NCBI GenBank assembly: GCA_001986395.2
Contig: MQVO02000020.1
Location: 372,001 to 436,000, forward strand
Length of the DNA stretch: 64,000 nucleotides
Direction: 5' to 3'
Source of the DNA: Irpex lacteus
Lineage: Eukaryota; Basidiomycota; Agaricomycetes; Polyporales; Irpicaceae
A program made the translations under genes and the position numbers. Positions 35,921 to 47,531 of this stretch are shown here, piece by piece. A model generated the notes under the pieces. That model was not told the origin of the DNA. It saw only the letters and a program-made list of their open reading frames with translations, and did no database searches. The stretch's first letter is position 1. The number at the start of each line of letters is the position of its first letter.

Positions 35921-37162
35921 ATGTCCCATAAAGATCCCGAGTACGCTCGTAAATGGTCAATATGCAGGACGTTCGCCGCCGACGCTACCTGCTTCCACGG
36001 AGCTTCTTGCAGGTTCAACCACGCTCTCGTAGACACCTCGCGAATCGTCTCACTCGTTGGAGACATCCCGCGCCTGGCTTCTTCGACATCCACCGCTGCG
36101 CCTGCCCAGGCTCCGGAACAGACGCTGTTCCTTATTGAGTATACCAAGTACTCAACCCAGGTGGACTCGTTGAGTGGCGCAGACCAGGATGCGACGAAGT
36201 GGAGGATGAGGCTTTGCGGAGGCGGGCGTGCGACATTGAATGCCGGCGAGGAGAGTATCAGCGTGTATCCGACGTATCCCTTGAAGGGACAAGGATCTGA
36301 AGCCGCTGTGGCTCTGGCAAGTTTGGAGGGTAGAGTGTTCGGGCGATGTGCTCTTGTGAGTCTTACCCTCGCGAGTCACATCGAGATCCAGGAATCATCT
36401 GCTGACATATTGTTCTTAGCCGGACTTGGAGCACCGCTCTTTGTGCAGGGCATATACGGAGGGCGTGTGTATGCGGGGCAACTCTTGCAGGTTTAGCCAT
36501 AGTCTGTTTGACACGAAACGGATCGAGTCGCTACTGGAAGAAGCAGTAACAGAGCGCGCGTACAAGGAGTTTCGGCCCATACTCGAGATCGAGTATGTTG
36601 GGCGACAGAGCAATACAGGGGAGGTGGCATGCACATGGCGGGTCACGCTACGATGCGTACTTGGTTATCACCAGAAAACAGCTCCCCAGCCCGTGGTTGT
36701 GACGGGTGTTGATTTGCATATCGCCATGCGAATGCTTGAACGGCAGTTTGCTGCTAGTTCTGGAAAGCCCCAACCTCCGGGACCGCAAACGACCAGAACT
36801 CGAACTCGAACCGCTCCCCCTCGTAGTTTCCAGGTATGCATAAACATCATCAGCAACCATTAGATACATGTCTGATAGCGATCATGTAGGCAAACCCGAC
36901 CTCGCCGTCCCATAAGCACGGGCGCACCAGATCATCAACATCGAACACGAATCCCGCTGGACGAGCTGCACCGCCTCCAGCTACATCACACCCTGCATCC
37001 CCGTCACCTCAGACGGTTCCGCTGTCTTCGACCGGAGGTGGTCGATCGACGCCAAGTGACCCAACCGGTACTGGTAGACGCACTCCTCCGCCATCCTACT
37101 TCGACACCATGCAAGGCAATTACACACACACTACGTCTCAAAGCACGAAGCATTCCTTGTAG
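35921..37162 (+). CDS. Second CCCH zinc-finger protein, paralogue of the upstream gene
   Basis: Three exons, 35921-36355, 36420-36833 and 36890-37162, about 373 residues. Finger 1 is CRTFAADATCFHGASCRFNH (C-x8-C-x5-C-x3-H) and finger 2, directly after intron 1, CRAYTEGVCMRGNSCRFSH (C-x7-C-x5-C-x3-H). Both are followed by LVDTSRIVSL or LFDTKRIESL and then by a beta/Trp/Ala-helix segment (LFLIEYTK..TKWRMRL; ILEIEYVG..CTWRVTL). This repeats the module of the previous gene, so the pair arose by duplication, although sequence has diverged strongly. The tail is Pro/Ser/Thr-rich and, unlike the neighbour, ends in KHSL with no membrane helix. In both genes the intron sits near the second finger. RNA-binding role inferred. 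Confidence 0.75.
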
Positions 37163-37621
37163 CGTATTCTTTACGTGATCATTTGCATTATATCCAGCCC
37201 TCGCCAAGTCCGCCGGTCATTCCTTGTATTTTTTTTTTTTTCAGACTGTACCTCTCTGCAGGACCTCTTGTATTCTACATGTTTATTCGGTTTGTTCTGG
37301 AATCACCAGCCTGTATTTTTACTTCCGTACAATGCGGTACCAATCGGACGACGCCGATGGTCGTCGATGGCACGGATGTAAATCTCTCCTCGTGGGAGGC
37401 GTCGATGACGTCAGATGTAGTGTCGGTAGAGCGGCTAACTGAAAAAGGCAAATAAACCGAGGGCGTCATCGCAATGACCGCGACCTTCCCCGCAGCCGGG
37501 ACCATTCTTAAACTCGCACCACTTGGTTCTTGTTTTCCCTCTCCCTCCCGACGACCTGTTCACGAACGTTCACGACCAAACCTACTACCTCACCAATACT
37601 CAAGCAACGCGACTCTGAACC
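37163..37621. other. Intergenic stretch upstream of the MARVEL-type gene
   Basis: Contains a T run at about 37230-37241, perhaps part of the terminator of the second CCCH gene, and a pyrimidine-rich leader before the ATG at 37622. No gene. Confidence 0.4.
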
Positions 37622-38426
37622 ATGGTTGACTATGATACCCATGTTCGTCGTGGACACCCCAGTGAGTGGCGCGTGATCCCCAGCTTTCGAATGAGACTAA
37701 TATCGACCTGACTCGTGCAGTTGTAATGGGCCTCTTGATTGTTTTTGCTATAATCGAGGTCAGTGAGCCTGGTTCCTCGTCAGTAAAGCTATATGCTCAC
37801 TACCGCCTTCACTCTACTAGCTCGCCGTCAGCGCATGGCTCGTGTCGCGGTTCAACGCGCATCACAACTACTTCTCCACCGATGAGCGCGACCGTACCCG
37901 TTACCTCCTGTTTACGTCTATATGGACAGTATTCTTCTCCGCGCTGTACTCGCTGCTATTCTTCCACTCCGCCGCCAATGGGTCAGTGCTCACCAGCGTC
38001 GGAAGTCATGGAGTATTGTACGTCTCTTGTCGCGTTCACTGCTGTCCCGCTTCTGACCCTCTGTACCTTTAGCATGTTTCTTACATGGGTGTTCTGGCTT
38101 GCCGGTGCTGCTGCCATTACAGATACGTTGAACGGAGGACTGAATTGCGGGTACGCCATCTTACCAATGATGACAACACAGCGCACTAACGCGTAAATCT
38201 TTGTTCTTAGGACGGGCGTCACGTATTGCGACCAGCTAAACGCACTGGAAGCCTTTGCTTGGATCGAATTGTGCGTTTATTCACCTTTCTTTGCCAACAT
38301 GAAAACTAAGTAATATGTCATCCTCTCAGTGTCCTGACAACATTCGCAATGGTTGTTATAACCCTTCGCGGCGTGGCATCCACTCGCCGTGGTGACGGCT
38401 TCCGCGGCCAGATGGTCTCTGTGTAA
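37622..38426 (+). CDS. MARVEL-like four-helix membrane protein
   Basis: Starts MVDYDTHVRRGHP; a phase-1 intron joins to IVMGLLIVFAIIE and a second to LAVSAWLVSRFNAH. Four hydrophobic segments can be read: helix 1 at IVMGLLIVFAIIELAVSAWL, helix 2 at LLFTSIWTVFFSALYSLLFF, helix 3 at FMFLTWVFWLAGAAAITDTL and helix 4 at FVLTTFAMVVITLRG. Between helices 3 and 4 lies LNCG..TYCDQLNALEAFAW with two Cys. This is the usual layout of fungal MARVEL-domain proteins, which sit in the plasma membrane or eisosome-like domains. About 170 residues, several introns. The short C-terminal tail is basic. Specific function unknown. Confidence 0.75.
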
Positions 38427-39299
38427 AGTACTCTACTCTAAATTTGATATGTAGCACATACATGGCTTTATCTGTGTGACGTTGTAGGACAATTAATTTA
38501 GTATCGTACACTCAGAATTATTGGACATACACTGGCACGTCGTAGCTGGTTCCGTAGTGCTTGATCTACCTCCCTCTGCATTGATCTTTGCCTTGGTCGA
38601 TTGGCACGTTCTACTCCAATTGAATATCGCATTTTGACATTGCGCTTTGACGTTCAAGTTTCCTGACACATGTGCTTCCGTCCGTCTCCCTGCTGGCTCG
38701 GGAAGGAATGTCCCAAGAGCAATCTATGCGGGCCTGTCTCAAGGGGGTGTGAATGGGTTGAAGGAGGGTTCAAAAACTTCGCTAGCGTGAACGACGTTGA
38801 TCAACATGCCTTGGCTAAGCTTAAAGTGAAGTGTGTGGGTTATTGACGTTACACATGAACCCCGCTGTATATTGTGCATGATCACTGCTCACTATTATAT
38901 ACGACGGGAACTGAAATCTCAAGATTTTCAACTCTAGACTGACTTTCGAATCTCCAGGATTTAGGAAAGTGATACGCAACATATATTGCAAAGGGATGAG
39001 GGAATCGAAGTCGAATAATCGGCAGGAATTCCTTCCGGAGCCTAGTGTTACCTTGTGAAGGCACCCTAATCTAAAAATTAGCAGGGCCCTATACATCGCG
39101 GCATCTCCCATGGCATACAAGCTCATGCATAACCACCAACGCCGCTCGAAATACTTTACCGTGCTTCAAAACTTTCTTCAATGTCTTTCTGTATTATACG
39201 TGCCATTATACAATCATCTGAGGAGTGACGGCGATAGGGGGTTGATCTGCCATGGTGACAAATATTAGATTGCATTCCTTTGACTCACACAGGAAGAAC
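38427..39299. other. Intergenic stretch between convergent genes
   Basis: About 870 bases between the 3' ends of the MARVEL-type and DUF6535 genes. No coding signal, repeat or RNA gene recognised. Confidence 0.45.
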
Positions 39300-42279
39300 T
39301 TACTGAGTAGTATCTTTCGGACTATCGTCTGTCGCTTCCTGTGGCAAGTCGCAGAAATTGCTGGTGAACCTGTCGTCCTCGTAGACTACCCCAGAGCGCC
39401 GAATAGTATATAGCACTGCTCGACGGAGGCTCGCTTGTCTCGAAGTGATGGTCGCTGTGTCATCGTCCCCCGTGAGATCACTGGATAGCTCGCCTAAGTC
39501 GCGTAAAAGCATCGCACGCCGGCACAGCTCGTGGTATCTCCAAGACAGAGCATCCCCAAGCGCTTTACAGAAGGAGTTCGTCACTGGAGAGGTTGTATCA
39601 TCCAAGTAGTCGACCTTGCCGATTTCTTGGATTGCGAGCCAACAATCCTTAGATATTCTGTTCAGATATGCATCGTCCGAGTCCGCGTTTTCCAATAACC
39701 ACCGAGGCGGCATCACTTCTGCAAGGGCATTGAAAGCAGCTTGCCACGGGCGGATATCGCCCGAGGGCCAGCTCGTGCCAGCCATGGAGCGTTTCTCTTG
39801 CTGAAGAAGACGTAAAGCAGCGTATGCTAGACTTATCGGTTGCGAGTGTATGATCGCTCTATCTTTTATTGCCTCCGCTAGGATAGTATTTTCTACGACA
39901 AACTCTTTAGTCATTTCGGGCCTGAAAGCATTAGGGGCACACGTACCAGTTACAGAAGTGTACAACGGACCAGAGTACACCTGGAGAAGTTCTGGGTCAT
40001 GAGGGACTGCACGTAGAAGCAGCATAATAGCATCGAGATTGTCCTGAATTGAATACTGCTTTACGATGCTCTGCTTCAATAGTCGAAGACAGTGGCAGTC
40101 TTCAGCTCCGGAAACCGTGGTAATGCTGTACAGCTTGAGTGCTAGCACCAATCCGTGGTAGCGGCGACGCAGAAGAGGAAGGGGCTCCGAGTCGACCACC
40201 TCGTCTGAGTCGGTCGGTGAATGGTATGCTCGGTGCACTGCAACTGTACAGCGTAGTGCTGCCTCCTTCAGAAATAGTGAGGCTGGAGCCGGCAGAGATG
40301 GAAGCGTCCTCACGGTGACCAGGTTAGAGTCAAATAAGTCCAGGCTGTCCATCAACAGATCTATGTCTCCCCACCAGGTAACAGCGTGCCACTCCAAGTC
40401 ATCCTGGTCACAAACGGAGATCATGATAAACACCAGAAACATCGCAAGGTAATGGCTAGAGGTGGTGTGCGGATGCTCGGAAGGTGATGAAATCTCAGAC
40501 CTGCAATGGCGTCCCAAAGCAGTAAGAAGACGGCGAACTAGGTGAGATCCGAAGGGTACACCGACGCCAGTGGTGTACGCTGATAAAAAGAAGTATATCA
40601 CCCACGAAGTGGCATTGAATTCTGGCGAACCAATTTGGAAATCGCCAGACGACGGAAGTTTGGTCAGAACATGGGAGTTATATATATTGACCACTGCGTT
40701 TTTTGCTCCCTCGGAAAGTAAATGAACGTCAATGGCCATCGTGTCGGGGAGGATCCTCAAAGGGTTATCACTGCCCTTCACGGGCAGACGATTCCCGATT
40801 ATTTGCACCAAGAAATCGACGGCTTCTGTCCACACCGGGTTAGATTGTGCCAAAGCAGCTGCCATAGTGGTATCGATGAGCCCGTCGTCTGCTTGCAGTG
40901 CGTCCGCTGCAATTAGAATATGCAGGTCCCTCGACGTATCTCTGGTTATCTCGACTTCTTCCACCATAGTGGCGGAAACCGGGCGAAGGTCATTCTGATT
41001 TACTGTTCGCCAAGGTTTGGAGCAATAGTATTTCATTTTCGTAATCAGGAGTACGCAGCATCGGCTGATCTGAGCGAGCTTGAGCCTGCGGCGGAGTACG
41101 GCCAGAACAGGTGTAATACCAGGTGTTTTGTATGGGCAATGCGCAGAAAATATGGGGGCAAATGTGACGGTGGTGAATAGGAATGCCCAGGCACAAACAA
41201 GAGGCAGTGTTGTGTTTCCTATTGCAGGATGAATATCGGCGGTGAAGAAACACAATCCAATAAAGAAGAGTGCTAATGCGAGTTGGAGGAGGAGAGGAAG
41301 GATGGATGCAATGGCAAAGACCTTCCAGGCCTCAAGGCCCGTTCGGCGGTACTGGCGGACACGAAGCTGACCTTGAGGGGATGCTGTTGCGAAGGCCGTA
41401 TACGCTCTAAGCCATTGCTTTACCAGGATGGAGAAAGAAGCCGTCGATAGACTAATTACCAGGCTAGAGAACCAGAGTGCGTTTGTGAGGATCGCGGCCG
41501 TCGATGGTTGGGAAAAGGAGGTACGGGCAGGAACTACGGCCGTTGTGTTCACGAACTGGCCACCGAGGACCATGTACGAGGCAGTCTGATTGGCGATGAG
41601 TCGTAGAATATGTAAAGTCTCCGCAGCAGTATCTTCATGCAGTTGAGGATAAGATACGATGACGAAGGCCGTTAGGACTGCGGAGTACAGGCCAGCCTAT
41701 CAGATGTAGTTGATAGGTATTACATAGACATTTGTAAGTGAGTCATTTCGGTAAGCAGTGAGAGAAAAGATAGCTTACAAAAACTAACAAAGAGTCAATA
41801 TCCTCCTTATATGCGCCCACCTCTTGCTTGTCAAAATCCGTCAGAGCCTTCTCTACGGCAGCCCATCCCGTAGTTTGATTTGCCGGCACCACTTGCACGG
41901 TTGTATGAGCCGGTTGTGCCGTCGATTTATGGGGATCCTGTGAGCGGCAGGGTTCTGCGCAGTGTAGCTGCGAAGCCGGAGCGACTGCACACCCTCCTTC
42001 ACCGCAAGTAGTGATAGGAACCACGCCAGCCGAGATGTCTTGACCATTAGGGTCCCAGACTCGGAAGGATTCTCTCGAGGACGACCCTCCGTCTACTTCA
42101 AAATCGTGATACACGGTGGAACGAGAGTCTCGCAGGTCATTTGGATCCGGAGAAAGAGCACTCCGGCGACATATCCCGCACTCGCACTGGCTGCAAGCGT
42201 CAGACCACCTCTCCGACACAGAGTCAGTCTCGGCCGCGACAGAGGTTACCGGCTGTGGACTGGATTCCGTAGTAGACAT
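39300..42279 (-). CDS. DUF6535 domain membrane protein
   Basis: Two exons, 41779-42279 and 39300-41696, about 965 residues. The N-terminal 140 residues are Ser/Pro-rich with a Cys cluster (CSQCECGICRRS). The domain begins WAAVEKALTDFDKQEVGAYK EDIDSLLVF, crosses the intron into AGLYSAVLTAFVIVSYPQL, then TALWFSS-like LTNALWFSSLVISLSTASFS, VKQWLRAYTAF and two more hydrophobic helices (ASILPLLLQLALALFFIGL; LVCAWAFLFTTVTFAPIF). This is the DUF6535 pattern, abundant and largely restricted to Agaricomycetes. The remaining 650 residues are helical and probably cytosolic. Function of the family is unknown. ATG 42279 is chosen because the frame further upstream starts only from GTG. Confidence 0.85.
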
Positions 42280-43391
42280 GGCGCGTGGTATGTTAGTGAA
42301 ATCGTTTAGGAGGCCGTGATGGGGCGAAGGGTAGACAAGTAGTCTCGGATAAGGCACGTCTGAGGGATATAGCTAAGGACGCGTCCTTGTCAGACGAAGT
42401 TGTTATATCTGCATAGCTTGAACTTACATACAGGACTGCCACAGTTCGCAGAGACGTTACTAACTGGCCGCACTCTGCGGAGCACCGCCGCAGCGGCACA
42501 TTCGCACCTATGTCCGTGTCCGCTCGCCTGTGTGAGCGCTGGCGTTCGTGGTGCGTACAATGCGACTCACCATCAGGTTGATTACTGGAGCCTGATTCAA
42601 TACTACTGCTTCGAAGTGGCGTCTACATGTGAAGAAGCCTGTATAGCCATGCCTGCTGGCCTCTACTGGCGCTGAGCGCTGGGCTTCAAGTTTAGAAAGC
42701 CTTGTCTACCTTGTAAAGATGCAGGTCGATGCGACTCACTATGGGGTGGAGTGGCGATCAATAAGTATGTGCTTGTATTCATGCTCAATGGAGCAAGCTA
42801 CAACCACATACGATAAGTTCGGAAAGGCAAAAGTAGAGGATTGCTGTCTTGGAGGATCTGGAATGAGTTCAAGTTGTCGCTGACGCCCGCTGGTTATGTC
42901 ATGATCAGTTTGTTCTTCAGATCACCAAGCTTCAAGCTTCAGATCTAGAGGACGTCACGACGTAAATCATTGAATAAATGGGAAGACAGAAAATAATTGT
43001 AATGCCAGAGATACAGGTCCAGATAGGTACAAAATAATGCTAGTGAGTTCCATGTATGATTACTACTAAGTATGTGAATGAAGGGATACGTTCAAAAGGG
43101 ATGCTACAAGCTCTAGAGAATACGTGTGACAACAGATGGATGAGTACACAAGGAAATCGACGATAGCAGGACAAGAGGGATATAATGAAAGCAAATACAG
43201 AAGCGTTGATGTGAGAAAAGTGAGGAGTCGTCGAGGACATGTCCGTTTTCATGAATTTCGTGGCGACCGTAAGCAGTAAGCAGCATTAGGGGAATGGAAA
43301 GGGGATATAGTGAAGGGGAAAAGGTACATCGTCAACGACGTACCACGCACAGAATATTCCGGATCATAACAAGCCACAGAGGAGAAAGCCT
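42280..43391. other. Intergenic stretch, no supported gene
   Basis: Upstream of the DUF6535 gene and downstream of the Pro-rich gene. Short frames only, none with motif or splice support. Confidence 0.45.
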
Positions 43392-46300
43392 TCATCGCCT
43401 CTTGCTCAACTTCTTCGACCGCTCCCTTTCCTTCTCCCTCTCACGTTCCTTCTCTTTCTCCTTTTTTTCCTTATCCCTATCCCCACCTCCAAACAAACTA
43501 AACCCCCACCCACCCCCACTCGACTTCGTCGGCTCAACCGGCACAACCACCTTCGTCGACGCAAACACAGCAGCCCCAGGCGGCACCGACACGCTCGCGC
43601 TCCTCCCCTTCCCTCTCATCCTTTCCCTCTCCCTCGCGCGTTCCCTCTCCACTTGCTCCCTCTCTCTGACCTTCTCCTTCTCTCGTTCCCTCTCAACATC
43701 GTTCTCCCGTCTCTCGAACTCCTTGATGTCCTTCTCAAGCTCTCTATCCTTCACTTTCGTGTCCTTGTGCTTCTTCAACAGGTTCCGTCCAGAAGACATC
43801 GGTATATCCTGCGCCAGAGGCATAGCACCAACCGTCACTCCTCTCTTCAGCCCTGACGTCGCTACGCGGGAGTTCTCTCCCCGGCCGCGGTGCGGGTACG
43901 ATGCAGACGCCGCTGACATCGGTACACCCGGAGGAGGCTGCTGTTGTTGAGGGAGAGGCTGCATAGGCTGGAGAGGCGTGGGCATAACGAGTCTCTTGGG
44001 AAGATAGTGCGGCTGAGGCTGACCGTGACGGGAAGTAGCCGTGCTGTGGATGGAAGGAGGAGCGATGGAACGTGAGCGCACGGATGGCGGAGGGAGCTGG
44101 ATGTCGGGTGTAGGAGGCGGATCGGCTGAGAGCAGGTAAGGCGCCGAAGCAGGCTTATGGTATTGGACGGGTTCGGCCGGCAGAGGCATGGTACGGGGAG
44201 CGGGAGTGGTGTTTGAACGAGATAGAGTGGACTGCGGACGTGGTTGGACGGGTAGAGGCTGAGGGCGGCGAGAAGAGTCGGGGTAGTCGGATGGAGCTTG
44301 AGGTGGGGGCACGCGGGGCACGCTTCGTGAAGAGGTAGAGGCGTGTGACGAAGAAGGGACTGAACCGGATGAACTCGAGTGGTGGCTCCTCTGGCTTGGA
44401 GCCTGAGAGTGAGAGTGCGAATGAGCGGACGCGAGCGAGGGAGGCAACGGTTGTTGTTGTTGTTGCTGCTGCTGTTCGCGCTGAGGGTTGAAATACGTTC
44501 TCGGCTCGGCACTCGTCATCTGGCTCATCATCGACATGCGGTGAACGGGGTTCGTCGCTCGCTCCATCTGCGAAGGAGTTGGCGAGAAGGGTGGAGGGAC
44601 CGGTTCATACTTCCCCACAGGTCGCAAATGCGCATTCACGAAAGCCTGCTTCTGCACAGGTGACATTGGTGCTTGGGGACTCATGGGCGTAGGTATTACA
44701 CCGGGAGGAAGCGGGATTTGCTGTGGAGGGAGTATGGGAGGGAAGATCTCGCCTGGCTTGACCTTGAAGGAGGTTATACTAGGATCCATGGGCGGTGGTG
44801 GCTTGCGATGAGACTGCGCGCATACAGTTAGTACAGGGTGCTTTGATTATTTTACATGGAAATCAGGACATGCCTTCTTCGAGCTTCCCTGCCCTGCCCG
44901 CGTGTCCGTACCGTTCATAGCAGCCTATTGCAAAATATGTGGATCAGCAAAGTTTCTTACGACGCTTACGCTGAGCCACAACTCACAAAGATCTTAGGAC
45001 CACCACTCTCCTGCGCCGCATTGTTACCCTGTTGATTTGAATTCTTAACAGCTCTAAGAATGGCCTCATACGGACTATCATGATGCCACGCAAAACCCAA
45101 CGGATCAGTTTCGTCAAGCTCGTCAATCTTATCAAGGTCCTTGGGCGGCGTGGAGATGGAATGTTTACGAGACCTGGACTTCTTGATCTCTGCAGGTGCC
45201 TGGGCCGAAGGCTGAGGAGCCTGAACAGAAGATGACGATTGCGATTGCGATGTGGATGGGAACGAAAGCTCCGGCGCTGCTTCTCGAGGTGGCGAGTGTC
45301 GAGGAGTAGGAACGTGGGGTTCGGGCATCGCCATGGTAGCCTGGTCGTTTGTTTCTCGAGGCGGACTGCGCTCTCGCTGTTGGGAAGGCCCTGGCTCCGC
45401 AGCTTGTCCCCTTGACGAGCTGAGCGAGATGCCCTCAGGCGACAAAATAACACTGACAGTGTTATCCTGCTTTGCTTCCGTGACTGGGGATAAAGCAGTG
45501 GATGTCTCGCTTTGTGCGGGTAAAGGAGTATACGCGGGTGGGAAGTCTTCAGTGGCCGTCACGTTGATGATGTCGTTGACCTTATCCGTATCGAGTTGGA
45601 GAGGATCTTTCCGGTAAGGAGAACGCGAACGCGAACGTTTGGACAGCTTGGACGACTTGGAGGATGCGTGTGACTTCTCTGGTGTCATCTGCGGGGGCGT
45701 TATGGGTTCTTCGGGCGATGACGCCGACGACCGTGAAGAAAGTGAAGAGTGGGGTGAACCGGGATCGGGCTTGAGCATGACGTATGAGTGACTGTCTGGG
45801 CTGGGGTTGGCGACATAGAGGCTCGACTTGGAGTGTGACTTGGCCACAGAGGGCAGAGAGGTTGAGCTCTTGTCTCCGGGGGTCTGAACATACACGAACG
45901 AGCTCGTGGGGGACGAGAAAGACGATGCGGCCGCTGAAGCTGCATAAACTGAGGCGGAAGAGTGCCCTCGGTGTTCGTGGTGATCCATAGAATGGTGCTT
46001 CTTGTGCAACTTTGACTTTGACGAGCTAGAGGAAGGGTTGTTCATGGGAGGGGGTATAGGAACAACTCCAGCGTGAGTTTCGGGAGCATCATAGGGTAGT
46101 CGTACACTGCCTACACTCGCAGCAGATGCACGAGCCTGGTCATGTACGGAGGGCGCGGCATAGAGCGAATGAGCGTAATGAGAGCCGTCAGATAGAGGGC
46201 GGCTATCCGGAGGTTGGGCGCGAGGAGGGCCATAGATGGAAGAGATGTCGCGGTGATGCTTGCGGGAAGTTGCTGGAATGACGCGAGGGTCTCTGGGCTG

Positions 46301-46805
46301 ATAAGATGTATCCTGCTGGGGGTGAACGTCGTAGAATGACTATTGGGACAATATTCAATGGAGGAAGTTTCTAGACGGAAGATTGCAGACTCACGTCGTG
46401 GCTATGGCTAATCCCCATGGGTAGGATCTCCTCCCTCGAATCCATTCTGTACGCTGTGTAGTGCGCGTACGGGTTGTTCAGATTCGCTCTTGGGTCAGCT
46501 GAGAACGCAGGATCGACTGGCAATGGCTGAGCATAGACAGATGCATGGTCGAAGCTCAAGCCAGGCGCCATTTGCGGAGGCACGCCGTGGGGAGGGTACT
46601 CAGCGTAGACCTCTGGCGGCGGTGGTTGTGGTTGTGGCGGGTAGTAATACGATGCGTCCTGGACTTGGTTTTGAGGATGGCGAGGGTCTGTCGGGTCTAG
46701 ATAAATGGAGCGTGGGTAGGGAGCTGCCGCGTAGGGCTGCTGTGTATGTTCGTCATGGCTGCCCTGGGTGGAATATTGCTGATATCCACTTGCAGTGTGA
46801 TACAT
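43392..46805 (-). CDS. Large disordered protein with a Pal1-like motif
   Basis: Roughly 1000 residues from four or five exons, starting MYHTASGYQQYSTQGSHDEH at 46805. The first part is Tyr/Pro/Gln-rich. The second is Ser/Pro-rich and basic (KSSKLSKRSRSRSPYRK). Near its end stands DKIDELDETDPLGFAWHHDS followed by PYEAILRAVK. The pattern ID-x-L-D ... HHD-x-P-[FY]-[DE]-A recalls the core of the fungal Pal1 cell-morphology/endocytosis family, and the later SFKVKPGEIFPP would suit its end; this is weak, from memory. The last exon has a Gln run (eight or more Q), a His/Ser stretch, Pro-rich segments and a highly charged Glu/Arg/Lys helix ending KKLSKRR. If Pal1-like, it would act at the cell cortex. 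Confidence 0.6.
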
Positions 46806-47003
46806 GCCGCAGACGCTGTGCCTGAGAGTTCCCAGTGCCTATCCCGAGGCTGTTGGGCGATGAGGACAAGGAGGTGGAAGATTGGAAGAGGAAACAGAAA
46901 TATTGAGCTCGAGGAGTTCTCCCAGGCTGTTGTCTGCACACGCCCTGGGTCAGAGACTGGTCGCATGCTGCAGCCTGTCGCCGCTGCAATATCCTTAGCC
47001 CAT

Positions 47004-47419
47004 TCATTGTTTCGCTCCCACGTGGATCGTGGGCAAATCGTAATCGGCGAAATCGATCTCCGTGGGAGGACCCCATGAACCTCTTACCGCAGCTCTCCTC
47101 GGCATGGCTGGCCACAGCTCCCCTACTAACGCAGCTATGCAAGCTCCATTTGCGCGTAGAATGATTTCCACAAAGTCCTCGTGCTGGATCTGTAACACTT
47201 GCAATCGGAAGGATGGTCTGAAATCCAAGCACACTATACGGGGATGGGAATTCTGCTCACCTGCGCGTCCGGATAAATACCAGCTGTGTGCATCTGATAC
47301 ACCTTCCTGAACCTCACACACTGTCTCTTCTCCGATGTCTCTTGGCCTGAGTTAGCCTGAACTGAGTCAAGTTCGACGTTGACTTTCGTGCCGCAAACCG
47401 GAGACAGGCTGAGTTTCAT
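47004..47419 (-). CDS. Unrecognised small protein, divergent partner of SLD2
   Basis: Two exons give about 114 residues. The ATG at 47419 opens MKLSLSPVCGTKVNVELDSV, through RFRKVYQMHTAGIYPDAQ. A 71-nt intron (GTGAGC..TTACAG) joins to IQHEDFVEIILRANGACIAA and the end IDFADYDLPTIHVGAKQ. No family recognised; the even mix of charged and hydrophobic residues looks like a folded protein. An alternative donor after PRRAA could extend it further. Its start codon is only 112 bases from that of SLD2 on the other strand, so both genes share the promoter with the MluI boxes. Cell-cycle expression is therefore likely if those boxes work. Confidence 0.5.
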
Positions 47420-47429
47420 TGAGAATTGA

Positions 47430-47491
47430 ACGCGTCTGATTCGTGACCGCGTCTGACTTGGACAATTCCTCGGACGCGTTTTGGGACGCGT
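47430..47491. promoter_or_regulatory. Three MluI cell-cycle boxes in a bidirectional promoter
   Basis: ACGCGT occurs at 47430-47435, 47474-47479 and 47486-47491, with a near match CCGCGT at 47447. In yeasts this is the MCB element bound by MBF (Mbp1-Swi6) and drives G1/S genes, above all DNA replication genes. The gene to the right is SLD2, a replication initiation factor, which fits well. The motif is palindromic, so it can serve the left gene too. Site function here is inference. Confidence 0.6.
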
Positions 47492-47531
47492 TCATCGCTT
47501 TCTTTCATCTTGCACGGACGCCATACGAGGT

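Noticed and set aside
43294..43950. Plus-strand Ser/Leu-rich frame with hydrophobic look
   Set aside because: It is the complement of the Glu/Arg-rich helix of the minus-strand gene; no promoter or splice support.
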